From the NCBI GenBank assembly GCA_963781895.1, contig CAWAIM010000053.1, forward strand, positions 62,001 through 126,000: a stretch of DNA of 64,000 nucleotides, in the 5' to 3' direction. Shown here one piece after another: positions 29,523 through 39,387 of the stretch. The first letter of the stretch is position 1. Every line of letters begins with the position of its first letter. The notes under the pieces are model-generated. The model saw nothing but the letters and a program-made list of their open reading frames with translations. It ran no database searches and was not told the origin of the DNA. Made by a program: the position numbers and the translations under genes. Source of the stretch: Roseiarcus sp963781895. Its GTDB lineage: Bacteria; Pseudomonadota; Alphaproteobacteria; Rhizobiales; Beijerinckiaceae.

Positions 29523-30752
29523 ATGAATTTCCGTTTCCTGCATGCCGCCGATCTGCATCTCGGCAGCCCGTTGCTCGGCCTGTCGCAGAAAGATGAGGAC
29601 GTCGCGGCCCGCTTCGCCAAGGCGAGCCGCGCGGCGTTCGAAGACCTCGTCGCCAAGGCGCTCGAGGAGCGTGTTGCGTTCGTCGTGATCGCCGGCGACG
29701 TTTTCGACGGCGACTGGAGGGACGCGTCGATCGGATTGTTCTTCAATCGGCAATTGGCCCGGCTCGCCAATCGCGGCGTTCCGACATACCTCTTGCGCGG
29801 CAACCACGACGCCGACAGCGTCGTCACCAGGTCGCTCACCTGGCCCGCGAACGTCTTCGAGTTCTCGACCAAGCGGCCGGAGACCTTTCGCATCGAGGAG
29901 TTGCGGGTCGCGCTGCACGGGCGCGGGTTTCCGCGCCGCGAGGTCGCCGAGAATTACGCCGTCGATTATCCCGAGCCGGACGCCGGCTGGTTCAACATCG
30001 GAGTTCTGCATACCGCCTGCGGCCATGCGGGCCATGAAAATTACGCGCCCTGCACGGTCGCCGACCTCGCCGCGCGCGGTTTCGACTACTGGGCGCTCGG
30101 CCATGTCCACGCCTTCGAGATCGTCTCGCGCGACCCGTGGATCGTCTATCCCGGCAATCTTCAGGGCCGCAGCGTCCGGGAATGCGGCGAGAAGGGCGCG
30201 GTCATGGTCGACGTCGTCGACGGACGCGTCGCCGAGGTCCGACGCGTTTCGACCGACCACGCGCGCTGGGCGGAAGTCGCGATCGACGTCGGGGCGAATG
30301 ATGACGAGGCGAGCGTGCTTCGCGCCGTCGAGGCGGCGGTGCGCCCGCATGCCGAAGCGGCGGCGAGGCGGCTCCTTGCCGTGCGGGTCGTTCTGGCGGG
30401 CGCGACGCGGCTGCACACCCGTTTGATGGCCGATCCCGACCATTTGCGCGACGAGGTCGAGGCGGCGGCGCAGCGTTGCGCCGACGACATATGGCTCGAA
30501 CGCCTGCTCATCGATACCACCGAACCGCGCGGAGAGACGCGGGACGCCGCCTTGGCGGAGCTCGATCTCGCGGCCGCGCTTGAAGGCTGCGAGTCGGACG
30601 CCGAACTGCGCGCGCGCGTCGGCGAGCTGATCGCGACGGTGGCGGCGAGATTGCCGGGCGGCATGGCGGGCGATGGGGCGGCGACGCTCGATGTCGATTC
30701 GGTGCTCGCGGAGGCGCGTGCGGTGACGCTCGGCCGCGCGAGCGCGGGCTGA
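29523..30752 (+). CDS. SbcD/YhaO-like DNA repair exonuclease (metallophosphoesterase)
   Basis: A 409-aa protein from ATG 29523 (MNFRFLHAADLHLGSPL), where family similarity begins; the frame is open 48 codons further upstream without support. All calcineurin-like motifs are present: DLHLGS, GDVFDGD, GNHDAD, a TACGHAGHE His pair and GHVHAFE. The C-terminal part (about 265-409) is a capping region. It is the nuclease partner of the ATPase that starts 4 bp later. Together they resemble YhaO/YhaN, the SbcCD/Mre11-Rad50-like complex that processes DNA ends and hairpins. Confidence 0.9.
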   Translation: MNFRFLHAADLHLGSPLLGLSQKDEDVAARFAKASRAAFEDLVAKALEERVAFVVIAGDVFDGDWRDASIGLFFNRQLARLANRGVPTYLLRGNHDADSVVTRSLTWPANVFEFSTKRPETFRIEELRVALHGRGFPRREVAENYAVDYPEPDAGWFNIGVLHTACGHAGHENYAPCTVADLAARGFDYWALGHVHAFEIVSRDPWIVYPGNLQGRSVRECGEKGAVMVDVVDGRVAEVRRVSTDHARWAEVAIDVGANDDEASVLRAVEAAVRPHAEAAARRLLAVRVVLAGATRLHTRLMADPDHLRDEVEAAAQRCADDIWLERLLIDTTEPRGETRDAALAELDLAAALEGCESDAELRARVGELIATVAARLPGGMAGDGAATLDVDSVLAEARAVTLGRASAG

Positions 30753-30756
30753 GCGG

Positions 30757-33700
30757 ATGCGCCTCCTGTCGCTCGAGCTGGAGAAATTCGGCGCCTTCGA
30801 GGGGCTGCGTTTCGCCTTCCGGCCCGACGCGCGACTGCACGTCGTCTATGGCCGCAACGAAGCGGGAAAATCGACGGCGCTGGCGGCGGTTTGCGGGCTG
30901 CTGTTCGGCGTGCCGGAACGAACGCCTCACGCCTTCCGTTTCGATGGCAAGGACTTGCGGATCGGCGCCGAAATCGCGGCGAACGACGGCCGCCGCCTGG
31001 CGTTCCGACGGCGGAAGGGGCGCAGGACCACGTTGCTCGACCCGACCGAGAAACCGCTGCCCGAGGAAGCGCTCGCGCCCTTTCTCGGCGCGATGGGGGT
31101 CGATGTCTTTCGTCGCTCGTTCGGGCTCGACGCCAGAGCGCTGCGCGAGGGCGGCGAGGCGATGCTGAGCGCTGACGGCGATCTTGGCGAGAGCCTGATG
31201 GCGGCGGCGTCGGGCCTGCGCGGCCTCAGCGACCTGCGCCGCGCTCTCGACGGCGAAGCCGATCAGATCTTCGCCGAGCGTAAGGCGAGCCATCGCCGCT
31301 TCTATCAGGCGCTGGAGCGTTTCGACGCGGCGAAATCGGCGATCCGCGCCCAGGAAGTCGGCGTCGGCGAATGGAAGAAGCGCAACGAAGCGATCGAGAC
31401 GCTCGGCGAAAGGCTCGAACAGAGACGCGCCGACCGTCAAAAGAACGCGGTCGAGCAATCCCGTCTCAACCGCCTCAAGCGCGCCGCCCCCGCCCTGCGC
31501 GCCATCGCCGACGACGAGGCCGCGCTCGCGAATTATGCGGACCTGCCCGACTTTGCGCCCGGCGCCATGGAGCGGTTGCGCGCGGCGCTCGAGGACGCGG
31601 ACGGCGCCGCCAGAGACGCTGAGCGGGCGCGCGCCGACGAAAATCGACTCGCCGCGGAGCTGGCGCAGATCGCGGTCGACGATGCCGTCCTGTCCGAGGC
31701 CGCGGAGATCGAAGAGCTCTTCCAGGAGAGCGGCGGCCACGCCAAGGCGAAGGCCGACCTGCCGCGCATCCAGACCGAGGCCGACGCGTTCCTCGCCGAG
31801 CTGCAGGACCACACGCGCGCGCTCGGGCTGGAAGACGCGGTTTCGCTCGAATTCGCCCGGCCGACGGCGGTCGCGGTCGCGGAATTGCGCAAGCTGATTT
31901 CGGAAGGGCGGCAGGCCGAGGCGGCGCATCTCGAGCGCGCCGGGCGGCTGGCCAAGGAGCGCAAGGACTTCGCAACATTGCGCCAGGCGCGCGAGTCGCA
32001 GGGCGAGGCGATCGACCCTGGGCCGTTGCGAGAGAAATTCGCCGCGCTCGGCAAGGTCGGCGAGCAGGCGCGCAGGCTCGCGGCGGAGCGGATCGACGTT
32101 TCAACCGAGGCGCGCGAATTGGCGGAGGCGGTCGCGAGGCTTCGTCCGCCCGTGGTTGATTTCGACGCTCTCGCCAGCGCCCCCTTGCCCGGCGGCGACG
32201 ATCTCGATCGTTTCGCCGACGCGTTCGAGAAGACCGCGCGCGAAGAACGGGACGCGGCCAAGGGCTGCGAGGACCTGAAAGGCGCCATGGATGAAACGAC
32301 GGGGCGACTGGCCGCCCTCGTCGCCGGCGCGCCGCTCGCCACCGCGGAAGCGATCGCGCAAGCGCGTTCGTGGCGCGACGCCCAGTGGCGGGGGCTGCGC
32401 TCATTCCTGCTCCGCGCCGCCGACGCGCCGCGCGAGGCGGACATTCCGGAGAGCGTCGCCGAATTCGAAAGCCGCAGCGCCGCCGCCGACCATCTGTCCG
32501 ACGAAGCCAGCCGGGACGCCGAGCGGCTGGCGGCGCATCGGATCGAAACGACGCGCCTTGACGGGCAGACGCGCCAGTTCGCCCTCGCGCTCGCCAGGCG
32601 TGACAGCGCGTCCGCGCGCCGCGCGGCGACCGAGCAGAGCTGGGCGGAACTCTGGAAGGGGGTCTGCGCCCGGCCCCTGGCGCCGGCGGAAATGCGCGCC
32701 TGGTCGGACCGCATCGAGCAACTCCTGAAGACCCGCAACAAGCTGATTGCGCGACGGGCCGCACAGGATGCGGGAGAGGCCGATCTCGCGCGTATCGAGC
32801 CGGCGCTGCGCGCGCTCGCCGCCGCGGCGGGCGTGCCCCCGATCGAGGAGCTGGACTGCCTGCGTCTGGCCGAACGCGTCGAACGCCGGCTCGACGATCT
32901 GGCGCGCGATTGGCAGGCGTCGCTCAAGCGCGAAGCCAAATTCGCCGAGGCGCGCCTGAGCCTCGAAAGGGTCGTCGAGGACGAAGCCGAGGCGGCTCGC
33001 CGGCTCGTCGACTGGCGTGGGCGCTGGGCGGCCGCGGTGGCCGCGATCGGGCTCGAAGCCGGCGCCTCGACCGAAGCCGCCGAAGCGGCGCTGACTGTCT
33101 GGGACAAGGCGCTGAACGCCTCCGGGAACCACCGCAATCGCATGGGCCGGGTCGAGGGCATGAAACGGGACATGCTGCAATTCGAGTCCAAGGCCGAGCA
33201 ACTCGTGCGGCGCTGCGCTCCCGAACTCGCCGTCCAGCCGGCGGAGGCCTCGGCCCGCATCCTCAACGAGCGCCTGGCCGCCGCGCGCAAGGCCGAGACG
33301 CGGCGCCAGGGGGCCGAAGAGCGCTTGCAAGCCTCGCGACGCGCGGCGGCCGAGGCGCAGACGCGTGCGGCGTCGACCGCGCAGATTCTCGCGACGGTCG
33401 CCGCGTCGTTGCCGGCGGGCGCCGATCCGGCCGAACTCCTCGCCCGCGACGCCGAGCGCGCCAATCGCGCGGAGGGGCTGCGCCAGCGCCGTCTCCATCT
33501 CATCGATCTCGCCGACGGCGTGGACGAAGCCCGGCTCGTCGAGGAGATGCGGGACTACGACCCGGACGCCGTCGAAGCGCGCCTGCGCGACCTCGAACAG
33601 GCCGACCGCCTCATCGAAACCGAGATCAACGAGCTTTACGCCGAGCATTCCCGCGCCAAAGCCGAGCGCGACGCGCTGGAAGGCGGCGTTGGCGCCGAGG

Positions 33701-34233
33701 CGGCCTGGCAGCGCAGACGCAACGCGGAGGCCGAACTCGTCGACGCCGCCCGCCGCTGGGCGGTCCTGAAGACCGCCTCGGCGCTGGTCGGAGTCGCGTT
33801 GGAGCGCCATTCGTCGACGCGGCGCGATCCCCTGCTCACCCGCGCCGGGGAGATCCTCGCGACGCTGACGGGCGGCGCCTACGCCGGCCTCGACCAAAGC
33901 TTCGGCGAGGACGACGAGCCGCGCCTCGAGGCGCGCCGCTCCGGCGGCGAGCGGGTCTCCGTTCCCGGCCTCAGCGAGGGCTCGCGCGACCAGCTCTATC
34001 TCGCCCTGCGGCTCGCCTACGTCGAGGACTATGCTTCCCGGGCCGAGGCGCCGCCGTTCATCGGCGACGACATTTTCACCAGTTTCGACGACGCGCGCAC
34101 CGGCCACGGGCTCGCGGCGCTCGCCGCCATCGGCGACCGCGTGCAGCCGATCCTGTTCACCCATCACCTGCACGTCGTCGACGCCGCCCGCGCGCGCCTC
34201 GGCGACGCGGCGGACGTCATTCGCATTGAGTGA
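30757..34233 (+). CDS. SbcC/YhaN-like AAA ATPase with long coiled coils
   Basis: A 1158-aa protein starting 4 bp after the YhaO-like gene. Walker A is GRNEAGKST (about residues 32-40). Long helical arms rich in Ala, Arg and Glu run from about 170 to 1010 with a break near the middle, as in SMC-like ATPases. The C-terminal half-ATPase has GLSEGSRDQLYLALRLAYV as the signature and FIGDDIFTSFDDARTG as Walker B. The Walker B acidic pair is DD, where many ATPases have DE. It is predicted to grip DNA while the nuclease subunit cuts. Length and domain order match YhaN, not E. coli SbcC. Confidence 0.9.
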   Translation: MRLLSLELEKFGAFEGLRFAFRPDARLHVVYGRNEAGKSTALAAVCGLLFGVPERTPHAFRFDGKDLRIGAEIAANDGRRLAFRRRKGRRTTLLDPTEKPLPEEALAPFLGAMGVDVFRRSFGLDARALREGGEAMLSADGDLGESLMAAASGLRGLSDLRRALDGEADQIFAERKASHRRFYQALERFDAAKSAIRAQEVGVGEWKKRNEAIETLGERLEQRRADRQKNAVEQSRLNRLKRAAPALRAIADDEAALANYADLPDFAPGAMERLRAALEDADGAARDAERARADENRLAAELAQIAVDDAVLSEAAEIEELFQESGGHAKAKADLPRIQTEADAFLAELQDHTRALGLEDAVSLEFARPTAVAVAELRKLISEGRQAEAAHLERAGRLAKERKDFATLRQARESQGEAIDPGPLREKFAALGKVGEQARRLAAERIDVSTEARELAEAVARLRPPVVDFDALASAPLPGGDDLDRFADAFEKTAREERDAAKGCEDLKGAMDETTGRLAALVAGAPLATAEAIAQARSWRDAQWRGLRSFLLRAADAPREADIPESVAEFESRSAAADHLSDEASRDAERLAAHRIETTRLDGQTRQFALALARRDSASARRAATEQSWAELWKGVCARPLAPAEMRAWSDRIEQLLKTRNKLIARRAAQDAGEADLARIEPALRALAAAAGVPPIEELDCLRLAERVERRLDDLARDWQASLKREAKFAEARLSLERVVEDEAEAARRLVDWRGRWAAAVAAIGLEAGASTEAAEAALTVWDKALNASGNHRNRMGRVEGMKRDMLQFESKAEQLVRRCAPELAVQPAEASARILNERLAAARKAETRRQGAEERLQASRRAAAEAQTRAASTAQILATVAASLPAGADPAELLARDAERANRAEGLRQRRLHLIDLADGVDEARLVEEMRDYDPDAVEARLRDLEQADRLIETEINELYAEHSRAKAERDALEGGVGAEAAWQRRRNAEAELVDAARRWAVLKTASALVGVALERHSSTRRDPLLTRAGEILATLTGGAYAGLDQSFGEDDEPRLEARRSGGERVSVPGLSEGSRDQLYLALRLAYVEDYASRAEAPPFIGDDIFTSFDDARTGHGLAALAAIGDRVQPILFTHHLHVVDAARARLGDAADVIRIE

Positions 34234-34326
34234 AACGACCCGGGCGGGGCAGGGCGATCGACTTTGCCCGTCGATCTATGCGGGAGAAGATGGCGAAGCG
34301 CCGGATGAGGGCCGACGCCGTCCCCC

Positions 34327-35403
34327 TCAGCTCTGCACGCCCTTCACGTACCAGTCGATCACCGCCAGGTCGGCGTCCTTCATGCGCTCGCCCTTGGCGA
34401 GGCGCTCCTTGCCGGTCTGATCGGCGATCGGGCCGGTGAACACGTCGTAGGAGCCGTCCTTCCAGCCGGCGATGACCTTGTCGGCGGCCGCGGTCACGTT
34501 GGCGGGCAGCGCCTTGTTGTAGGGGCCCATGACCACGGTGCCTTCCTTGAAGCCCCACCACGCGTCGTCGGACTTCCAGGTCCCGTCGAGCATCGCCTTG
34601 GCGCGGGAGATGTAGTAGGGGCCCCAGATGTCCTCGATCGCCGACGCCTGCGTTTTCGGGGCGAAGCGCGCCATGTCGGCGCCCTGGCCGAAACACCAGA
34701 CCTTGCGCTGTTCGCAGACCTGCAGGCCGGCGGGGCTGTCGGTGTGCTGGGCGACGACGTCGCAGCCGAGGTTGATGAGCGTCTGCACCGCCGCGGCTTC
34801 CTTGGCCGGGTCGAACCAGGAGTCGATCATGACGAGCTTGGTCGAGATCTTCGGGTTCACCGCTTGCGCGGCCAGCGTGTAGGCGTTCACGCCCAGCACC
34901 ACCTCGGGAACCTTGTAGGATCCGAGATAGCCGATCGTGCCGGATTTCGACAGCATGCCGGCGATCGTGCCCTCGACCGCGCGGCCCTGATGGAAGCGCG
35001 AGTTGTAGTTGCCGACGTTTTCGGCGCGCTTGTAGCCGGTGCAGTGCTCGAAATTCACTTTGGGAAACAGCTTCGCGACCTCCACGGTCTGGTCCATGTA
35101 GCCGTAGGAGGTGGTGAAGATCAGCTTGTGGCCCTGCTGGGCGAGATCCTTCAGGATCGGAACCGCGCTCGCGTCTTCCTTGACGTTCTCGACATAGTCG
35201 GCGATCACCTGGCCCTTCAGCGCTTCGACCATGGCCTTGCGGCCCTTTTCGTGCGCCCAGGTCCAGCCGAAATCGCCGACCGGCCCGAGGTAGATGTAGC
35301 CGATCTTGAGCGGCTCGGCGGCGAGCGCGCCCCGTCCCAGGGCCGGAAGCGCCAGCCCCGCCGCGGCGGTCTTCACGAAGTTTCGGCGTGTGATCGAACT
35401 CAT
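34327..35403 (-). CDS. BMP-family ABC transporter substrate-binding protein
   Basis: A 358-aa periplasmic protein. It carries a Tat signal, SITRRNFVKTAAAGLALPAL. The BMP/PnrA-like fold starts at KIGYIYLGPVGDFGWTWAH, with FTTSYGYMD and VVAQHTDSPAG as conserved pocket segments. The family binds purine nucleosides, or in some clades other small molecules. It is the last gene of a four-gene operon with two permeases and one ATPase, and a nucleoside deaminase is divergently transcribed from the other end. A purine or nucleoside substrate is therefore likely but inferred. The Tat signal implies folding before export. Confidence 0.88.
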   Translation of the reverse strand: MSSITRRNFVKTAAAGLALPALGRGALAAEPLKIGYIYLGPVGDFGWTWAHEKGRKAMVEALKGQVIADYVENVKEDASAVPILKDLAQQGHKLIFTTSYGYMDQTVEVAKLFPKVNFEHCTGYKRAENVGNYNSRFHQGRAVEGTIAGMLSKSGTIGYLGSYKVPEVVLGVNAYTLAAQAVNPKISTKLVMIDSWFDPAKEAAAVQTLINLGCDVVAQHTDSPAGLQVCEQRKVWCFGQGADMARFAPKTQASAIEDIWGPYYISRAKAMLDGTWKSDDAWWGFKEGTVVMGPYNKALPANVTAAADKVIAGWKDGSYDVFTGPIADQTGKERLAKGERMKDADLAVIDWYVKGVQS

Positions 35404-35434
35404 CTCATTCTCCTTACTCGACTCGATGTTATAA

Positions 35435-36376
35435 CTAGCTATTCGGCAGGAAAGGCCGGCCCAGACAGGCCGGCGCCTCGCTCCCGGTGACGCCGCGGGC
35501 CGATATCACGGCGAGCACGGCGATCGCCATGATGTAGGGCATCGACGCCCAGAACTGCGACGGCAGGAACGAGAAGCCCGAGGCCTTGGCGTAGAGCTCG
35601 AGCGTCATCAGGATGCCGAAAAAGTAAGCGCCGGCGAGCAGCCGACCCGCGCGCCAGCCCGAGAACACCACCAGCGCCAGCGCGATCCAGCCGCGCCCCG
35701 CCGTCATCTGCTCGGCCCACATGGGTGTGATCACCATGGAAAAATACGCGCCGCCGATCCCGGCGAGCGCGCCGCCGAAGGCGATCGCCCCGTAGCGGAT
35801 CGCGATCACGGGATAGCCGATCGAATGGGCGGAGATGTCGTTCTCGCCGACCGCGCGCAGCACCAGCCCGGCGCGGGTGCGGTTGAGGAACCAGCCGACG
35901 GCGAACACCATGAAGAGCGCGAAATAGACCAGCGGACTGTATCCGAACGCCACGCGCCAGATCGGGTCGCCGGCGAGCCATTCGGGAAAGAGCGAATCGA
36001 ACGGCGGTATCACCATGCCGACATAGCCGGCGCCGAACAGCGACGAGAGGCCGATGCCGAAGATCGTGAGCGCCAGACCGGTCGCCACCTGATTGGAGCC
36101 GAGGGTCAGCGCCAGCACGGCGAACAGCATGGAGGCGGCGGCGCCGGCGAGCGCCGCGCTCAGCACCCCGAACCAGGGCGCAAAATCCCCGAGATCGGGC
36201 CCGAAAACGAATGTCGCGGCGAAGCCGGTCACCGCGCCGATCAGCATCATGCCCTCGACGCCGAGGTTGAGCACGCCGCTCTTCTCGACCACGAGTTCGC
36301 CGGTGGCGGCGAGCAGGATCGGCGTCGTCACCCCGACCACCGTGACCAAGGCGGAGATGATGAAGTCGAGACTCAC
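35435..36376 (-). CDS. BMP-type ABC transporter permease (second)
   Basis: A 313-aa membrane protein of the branched-chain/BMP permease family with about eight to nine transmembrane helices. The family marker GELVVEKSGVLNLGVEGMML is at the N-terminus, with NRTRAGLVLRAVGEND and GFSFLPSQFW later. It overlaps the preceding permease by 4 bp (ATGA). With its partner permease it forms the membrane channel; YufQ and NupC of other bacteria are the analogues. Confidence 0.9.
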   Translation of the reverse strand: MSLDFIISALVTVVGVTTPILLAATGELVVEKSGVLNLGVEGMMLIGAVTGFAATFVFGPDLGDFAPWFGVLSAALAGAAASMLFAVLALTLGSNQVATGLALTIFGIGLSSLFGAGYVGMVIPPFDSLFPEWLAGDPIWRVAFGYSPLVYFALFMVFAVGWFLNRTRAGLVLRAVGENDISAHSIGYPVIAIRYGAIAFGGALAGIGGAYFSMVITPMWAEQMTAGRGWIALALVVFSGWRAGRLLAGAYFFGILMTLELYAKASGFSFLPSQFWASMPYIMAIAVLAVISARGVTGSEAPACLGRPFLPNS

Positions 36377-37467
36377 GCTGTCGCCCCCGCCGCCGCCGCG
36401 CCTGGCGCATCGCGAACGACCCGCAGGCGGTATCTGACCAGAATGTCGCTGGCGAGGATGAAGAACAGCATCATCGCCTGGAAAATGCCCGCGGTCGCGT
36501 TCGGCACATGCACCACGGTCTGCGCCACCTGTCCGCCGACATAGGTCACCGCCAGGATCAGGCCGGCGAGAAAGACGCCGATCGGACGCAGGCGGCCGAG
36601 GAACGAGACGATGATCGCGGTGAAGCCGTAGCCGGAGGGAAAGCCGAGATTGATCTGCCCGAGCTGGCTCATGACCTCGAGAATGCCCGCCAGGCCCGCC
36701 ATGCCGCCGCTGATCATCAGGGTCGACCAGACGGTGCGCGAGGCGTCAAATCCGCCATAGCGCGCCGCTTCGGGGGCCGCGCCGACGGTGCGGACCGAAA
36801 AGCCGTAGACCGAGCGCGACATCAGAACCCAGAACACGAGCGTCAACACGATCGCGACCACGAGCCCCGGCGGGATCACCGTGCCCGGCAGGGTGTGCGG
36901 GAGCTCCTGCGCGGCGGTCAACGGAGGGGTCTGCGGAAAGTTGTGGCCGTTGGGGTCTTTCCAGGGCCCGCCGATCAGATAGTTGAGAACCTGCAGCGCG
37001 ACATAGACCAGCATCAGGGTGGAGAGCACCTCGGAAACCCGGAAGCGCGTCCTCAGGAACGCCGGGATCACGGCCCAGACCAGGCCGCCCAGAATGCCCG
37101 CGGCGATCATCAGCGGGACGATCCAGAACGCTTGCGCGTTGGGGAACGCGAACGCGACGCCCGCGCCCGCCAGGGCGCCGATGATGTACTGGCCCTCGGC
37201 GCCGATGTTCCAGATCTTGGCCTGATTGCCGAGCGACAGCCCGAGCGCGATGATGATGAGCGGCGCGGCCTTGATCATCACGTCCTGCCACTTGTAGGAC
37301 GCCACGATCGGCGTGATGAAGGTCTCATAGATCGCCTGCGGCCCATCGAAGCCGAGCAACTCGAAGATCACGGCGCCGAGCAGCATCGTCAACAGAACGG
37401 AGGCGATCGGGGTCGCGACCAGCATGAACGGGCTCGGCGTCAGCCGCTTCTCAAATCGGATGCGCAT
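36373..37467 (-). CDS. BMP-type ABC transporter permease (first)
   Basis: A 364-aa protein with about nine transmembrane helices, of YufP/NupB type. Family blocks include QAKIWNIGAEGQYIIGAL (the GxEGQ motif), AFLRTRFRVSEVLSTLML and YGFSVRTVGAAPEAARYGG. The start lies inside the end of the ATPase gene (17-bp overlap) and the stop overlaps the next permease start, so the operon is translationally coupled. Confidence 0.9.
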   Translation of the reverse strand: MRIRFEKRLTPSPFMLVATPIASVLLTMLLGAVIFELLGFDGPQAIYETFITPIVASYKWQDVMIKAAPLIIIALGLSLGNQAKIWNIGAEGQYIIGALAGAGVAFAFPNAQAFWIVPLMIAAGILGGLVWAVIPAFLRTRFRVSEVLSTLMLVYVALQVLNYLIGGPWKDPNGHNFPQTPPLTAAQELPHTLPGTVIPPGLVVAIVLTLVFWVLMSRSVYGFSVRTVGAAPEAARYGGFDASRTVWSTLMISGGMAGLAGILEVMSQLGQINLGFPSGYGFTAIIVSFLGRLRPIGVFLAGLILAVTYVGGQVAQTVVHVPNATAGIFQAMMLFFILASDILVRYRLRVVRDAPGAAAAGATA

Positions 37468-39016
37468 GGAGAGCCTCCGTCATCTCGATCGTCGCCGCCG
37501 GATCGCCGTGAACGCCTCCCATCAGCAGGCCGATCTCCTCGATCGAGACCTCGCCGACCTTGAGCGGTTTCGACAGCCGGCCGAGATTCATGACCGCCAT
37601 CGTGTCGCAGAGCGTCAACAGCTCGTCGAGATCCTGGGAGATCACCATGACCGCCGAACCGCGCGCGGCGAGGTCGACGATCGCCTGATGGATGGCCGCC
37701 GCCGCGCCCGCGTCGACGCCCCAGGTCGGCTGGCAGACGACGAGCGCCTCGGGGCTCTGCATGATCTCGCGCCCCATGATGAACTTCTGCAGGTTTCCGC
37801 CCGACAGGGAGCCGGCGAGCGCGCCTGGACCCGTCGCCTTGACGGTGTAGGCGCGAATCACGTCGCTGGCGTAATTCGTCGCCTTGCCCGGATCGATGAG
37901 GCCGAAGCGCACCATGCGCATGCGCTCGCGGCCGGTCAGCACGCCGTTGTCGGTGAGCGAGAATTCGCCGACCGCGGCGTGGCCATTGCGTTCCTCGGGC
38001 ACGGCGCAAAGGCCGAGATTGCGCCGCTCGTTGACGCCGAGCCGCCCGACGTTCGCGCCGGCAAGCGTAATCGCTTCGGCGTTCGCGGCCGGCGTCTCGC
38101 CGCTCATCGCGCTCAGGAGTTCGTTTTGCCCGTTGCCGGCGACGCCGGCGACCCCGAAAATCTCGCCGGCGCGCACCTCGAAGGCGACGTCGCTGAGAGC
38201 GGCGCCGAATTCGCTCGGCTTGGGCAGGCTCAGGCCCCGCGCGGACAGCTTGACCGGCCCGAAGCCGCGTTGGGGCGGCTTGGCGATCTCCTTCAAATTG
38301 CCGCCGATCATCATCTCGGCCATCGACCGCGAGGTCTCGCGCCTCGGGTCGCAGGTCGCCACGACCTTGCCGCCGCGCAAAATCGTCGCCGTGTCGCACA
38401 GCGCGACGATCTCGTGCAGCTTGTGGGAGATATAGAGGATCGAGCACCCGCCGGCGGCGAGATGCTTCAGCGTTTCGAACAATTGCTCGACCTCCTGCGG
38501 CGTCAGCACCGAGGTCGGCTCGTCCATGATGAGCAGGCGGGGGTTGAGGATCAGCGCGCGCACGATCTCGATGCGCTGGCGCTCGCCGACGCTGAGCGTC
38601 GAGACGACGCGGCGCGGATCGAGCTTGAGATGGTAAGTCTCGAGGACTTTGAGGAACTCGGCCAGGAGCTCGCGTCTGGAAAGGCTGCTGTCGAGGCCAA
38701 GCGCGATGTTGTCCAGCACCGTCATCGCCTCGAACAGCGAGAAATGCTGAAACACCATGCCGATGCCGAGCCGCCGGGCGGCGCGGGGGTTGGAAATGTG
38801 CGTTGGCGCGCCGTCGAAAATGATCTGCCCCTCGTCGGGCGTCTGCACGCCATAGATCATCTTGACGAGAGTCGACTTGCCGGCCCCGTTCTCGCCGAGC
38901 AGCGCGTGGATCTCGCCGGGCTTGACGCTGAGATTGACGTTGTCGTTGGCGCGGACGCCCGGAAACGACTTGCTGACGCCGACCAGCCTCAGCCGCGGGG
39001 GAACTTCGACATTCAC
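37451..39016 (-). CDS. BMP-type ABC transporter ATP-binding protein (two-domain)
   Basis: From the GTG at 39016 (preceded by GGAGCGGGGGGTGATG) the protein is 521 aa, the usual length. The open frame extends to 39304 but with uneven coding character. It has two ABC modules: Walker A GENGAGKSTLVK, signature LSVGERQRIEI and Walker B LLIMDEPTSV in the first; GVAGNGQNELL, LSGGNLQKFI and LVVCQPTWGVD in the second, which is degenerate as in sugar and nucleoside importers. It energises the two downstream permeases. Confidence 0.9.
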   Translation of the reverse strand: MNVEVPPRLRLVGVSKSFPGVRANDNVNLSVKPGEIHALLGENGAGKSTLVKMIYGVQTPDEGQIIFDGAPTHISNPRAARRLGIGMVFQHFSLFEAMTVLDNIALGLDSSLSRRELLAEFLKVLETYHLKLDPRRVVSTLSVGERQRIEIVRALILNPRLLIMDEPTSVLTPQEVEQLFETLKHLAAGGCSILYISHKLHEIVALCDTATILRGGKVVATCDPRRETSRSMAEMMIGGNLKEIAKPPQRGFGPVKLSARGLSLPKPSEFGAALSDVAFEVRAGEIFGVAGVAGNGQNELLSAMSGETPAANAEAITLAGANVGRLGVNERRNLGLCAVPEERNGHAAVGEFSLTDNGVLTGRERMRMVRFGLIDPGKATNYASDVIRAYTVKATGPGALAGSLSGGNLQKFIMGREIMQSPEALVVCQPTWGVDAGAAAAIHQAIVDLAARGSAVMVISQDLDELLTLCDTMAVMNLGRLSKPLKVGEVSIEEIGLLMGGVHGDPAATIEMTEALHAHPI

Positions 39017-39387
39017 CTCGACATCACCCCCCGCTCCCAGTTCCTCGCGCCGCTCACGCGCGCCAAGCGACGCAACATAAGCGACCGAAGAATTGCGCCC
39101 CGCCGCCCACCCATCATCTAACGCTTGCGCCCAACGAGGCGAAAGTTCGAAAATATGCGGCTTCCCCCGCGTCCGCCGCCGCCGGCCGTCGCGAATTTGT
39201 GAAACCCTAACGCGGCGGGGGCCAGTGTCAAATGAATTGGCGGCAATCCGGCGGCAATGAACGCCGGTTGTGGAAGACTTGATGCAGCCGCGCTTTCCAA
39301 GCACAGTCCGACGGATGGGCGGGCGAGGGCGGCGAGAGGCCAGTCGGGCCGGCCTGTTTGCGCCCGGAAACGTCGGAGATCTGCCGC
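39017..39387. promoter_or_regulatory. Divergent promoter region, ABC importer / deaminase
   Basis: These 371 bases hold no recognised gene. They must carry the promoters of the importer operon (minus) and the nucleoside deaminase (plus). I see no purine riboswitch and no long palindrome. Confidence 0.4.

Noticed and set aside
29070..30443. N-terminal 450-aa extension of the GT61 frame
   Set aside because: It runs antisense through the YhaO-like gene; only the part from about 29225 could be coding.
30508..34173. Several long antisense frames over the YhaN-like gene
   Set aside because: They are frame shadows of a coiled-coil gene with extreme GC3 and show no domains.
39017..39304. Longer N-terminus of the BMP-type ATPase
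   Set aside because: The extension has no family similarity; the GTG at 39016 gives normal length and has an upstream purine-rich site.
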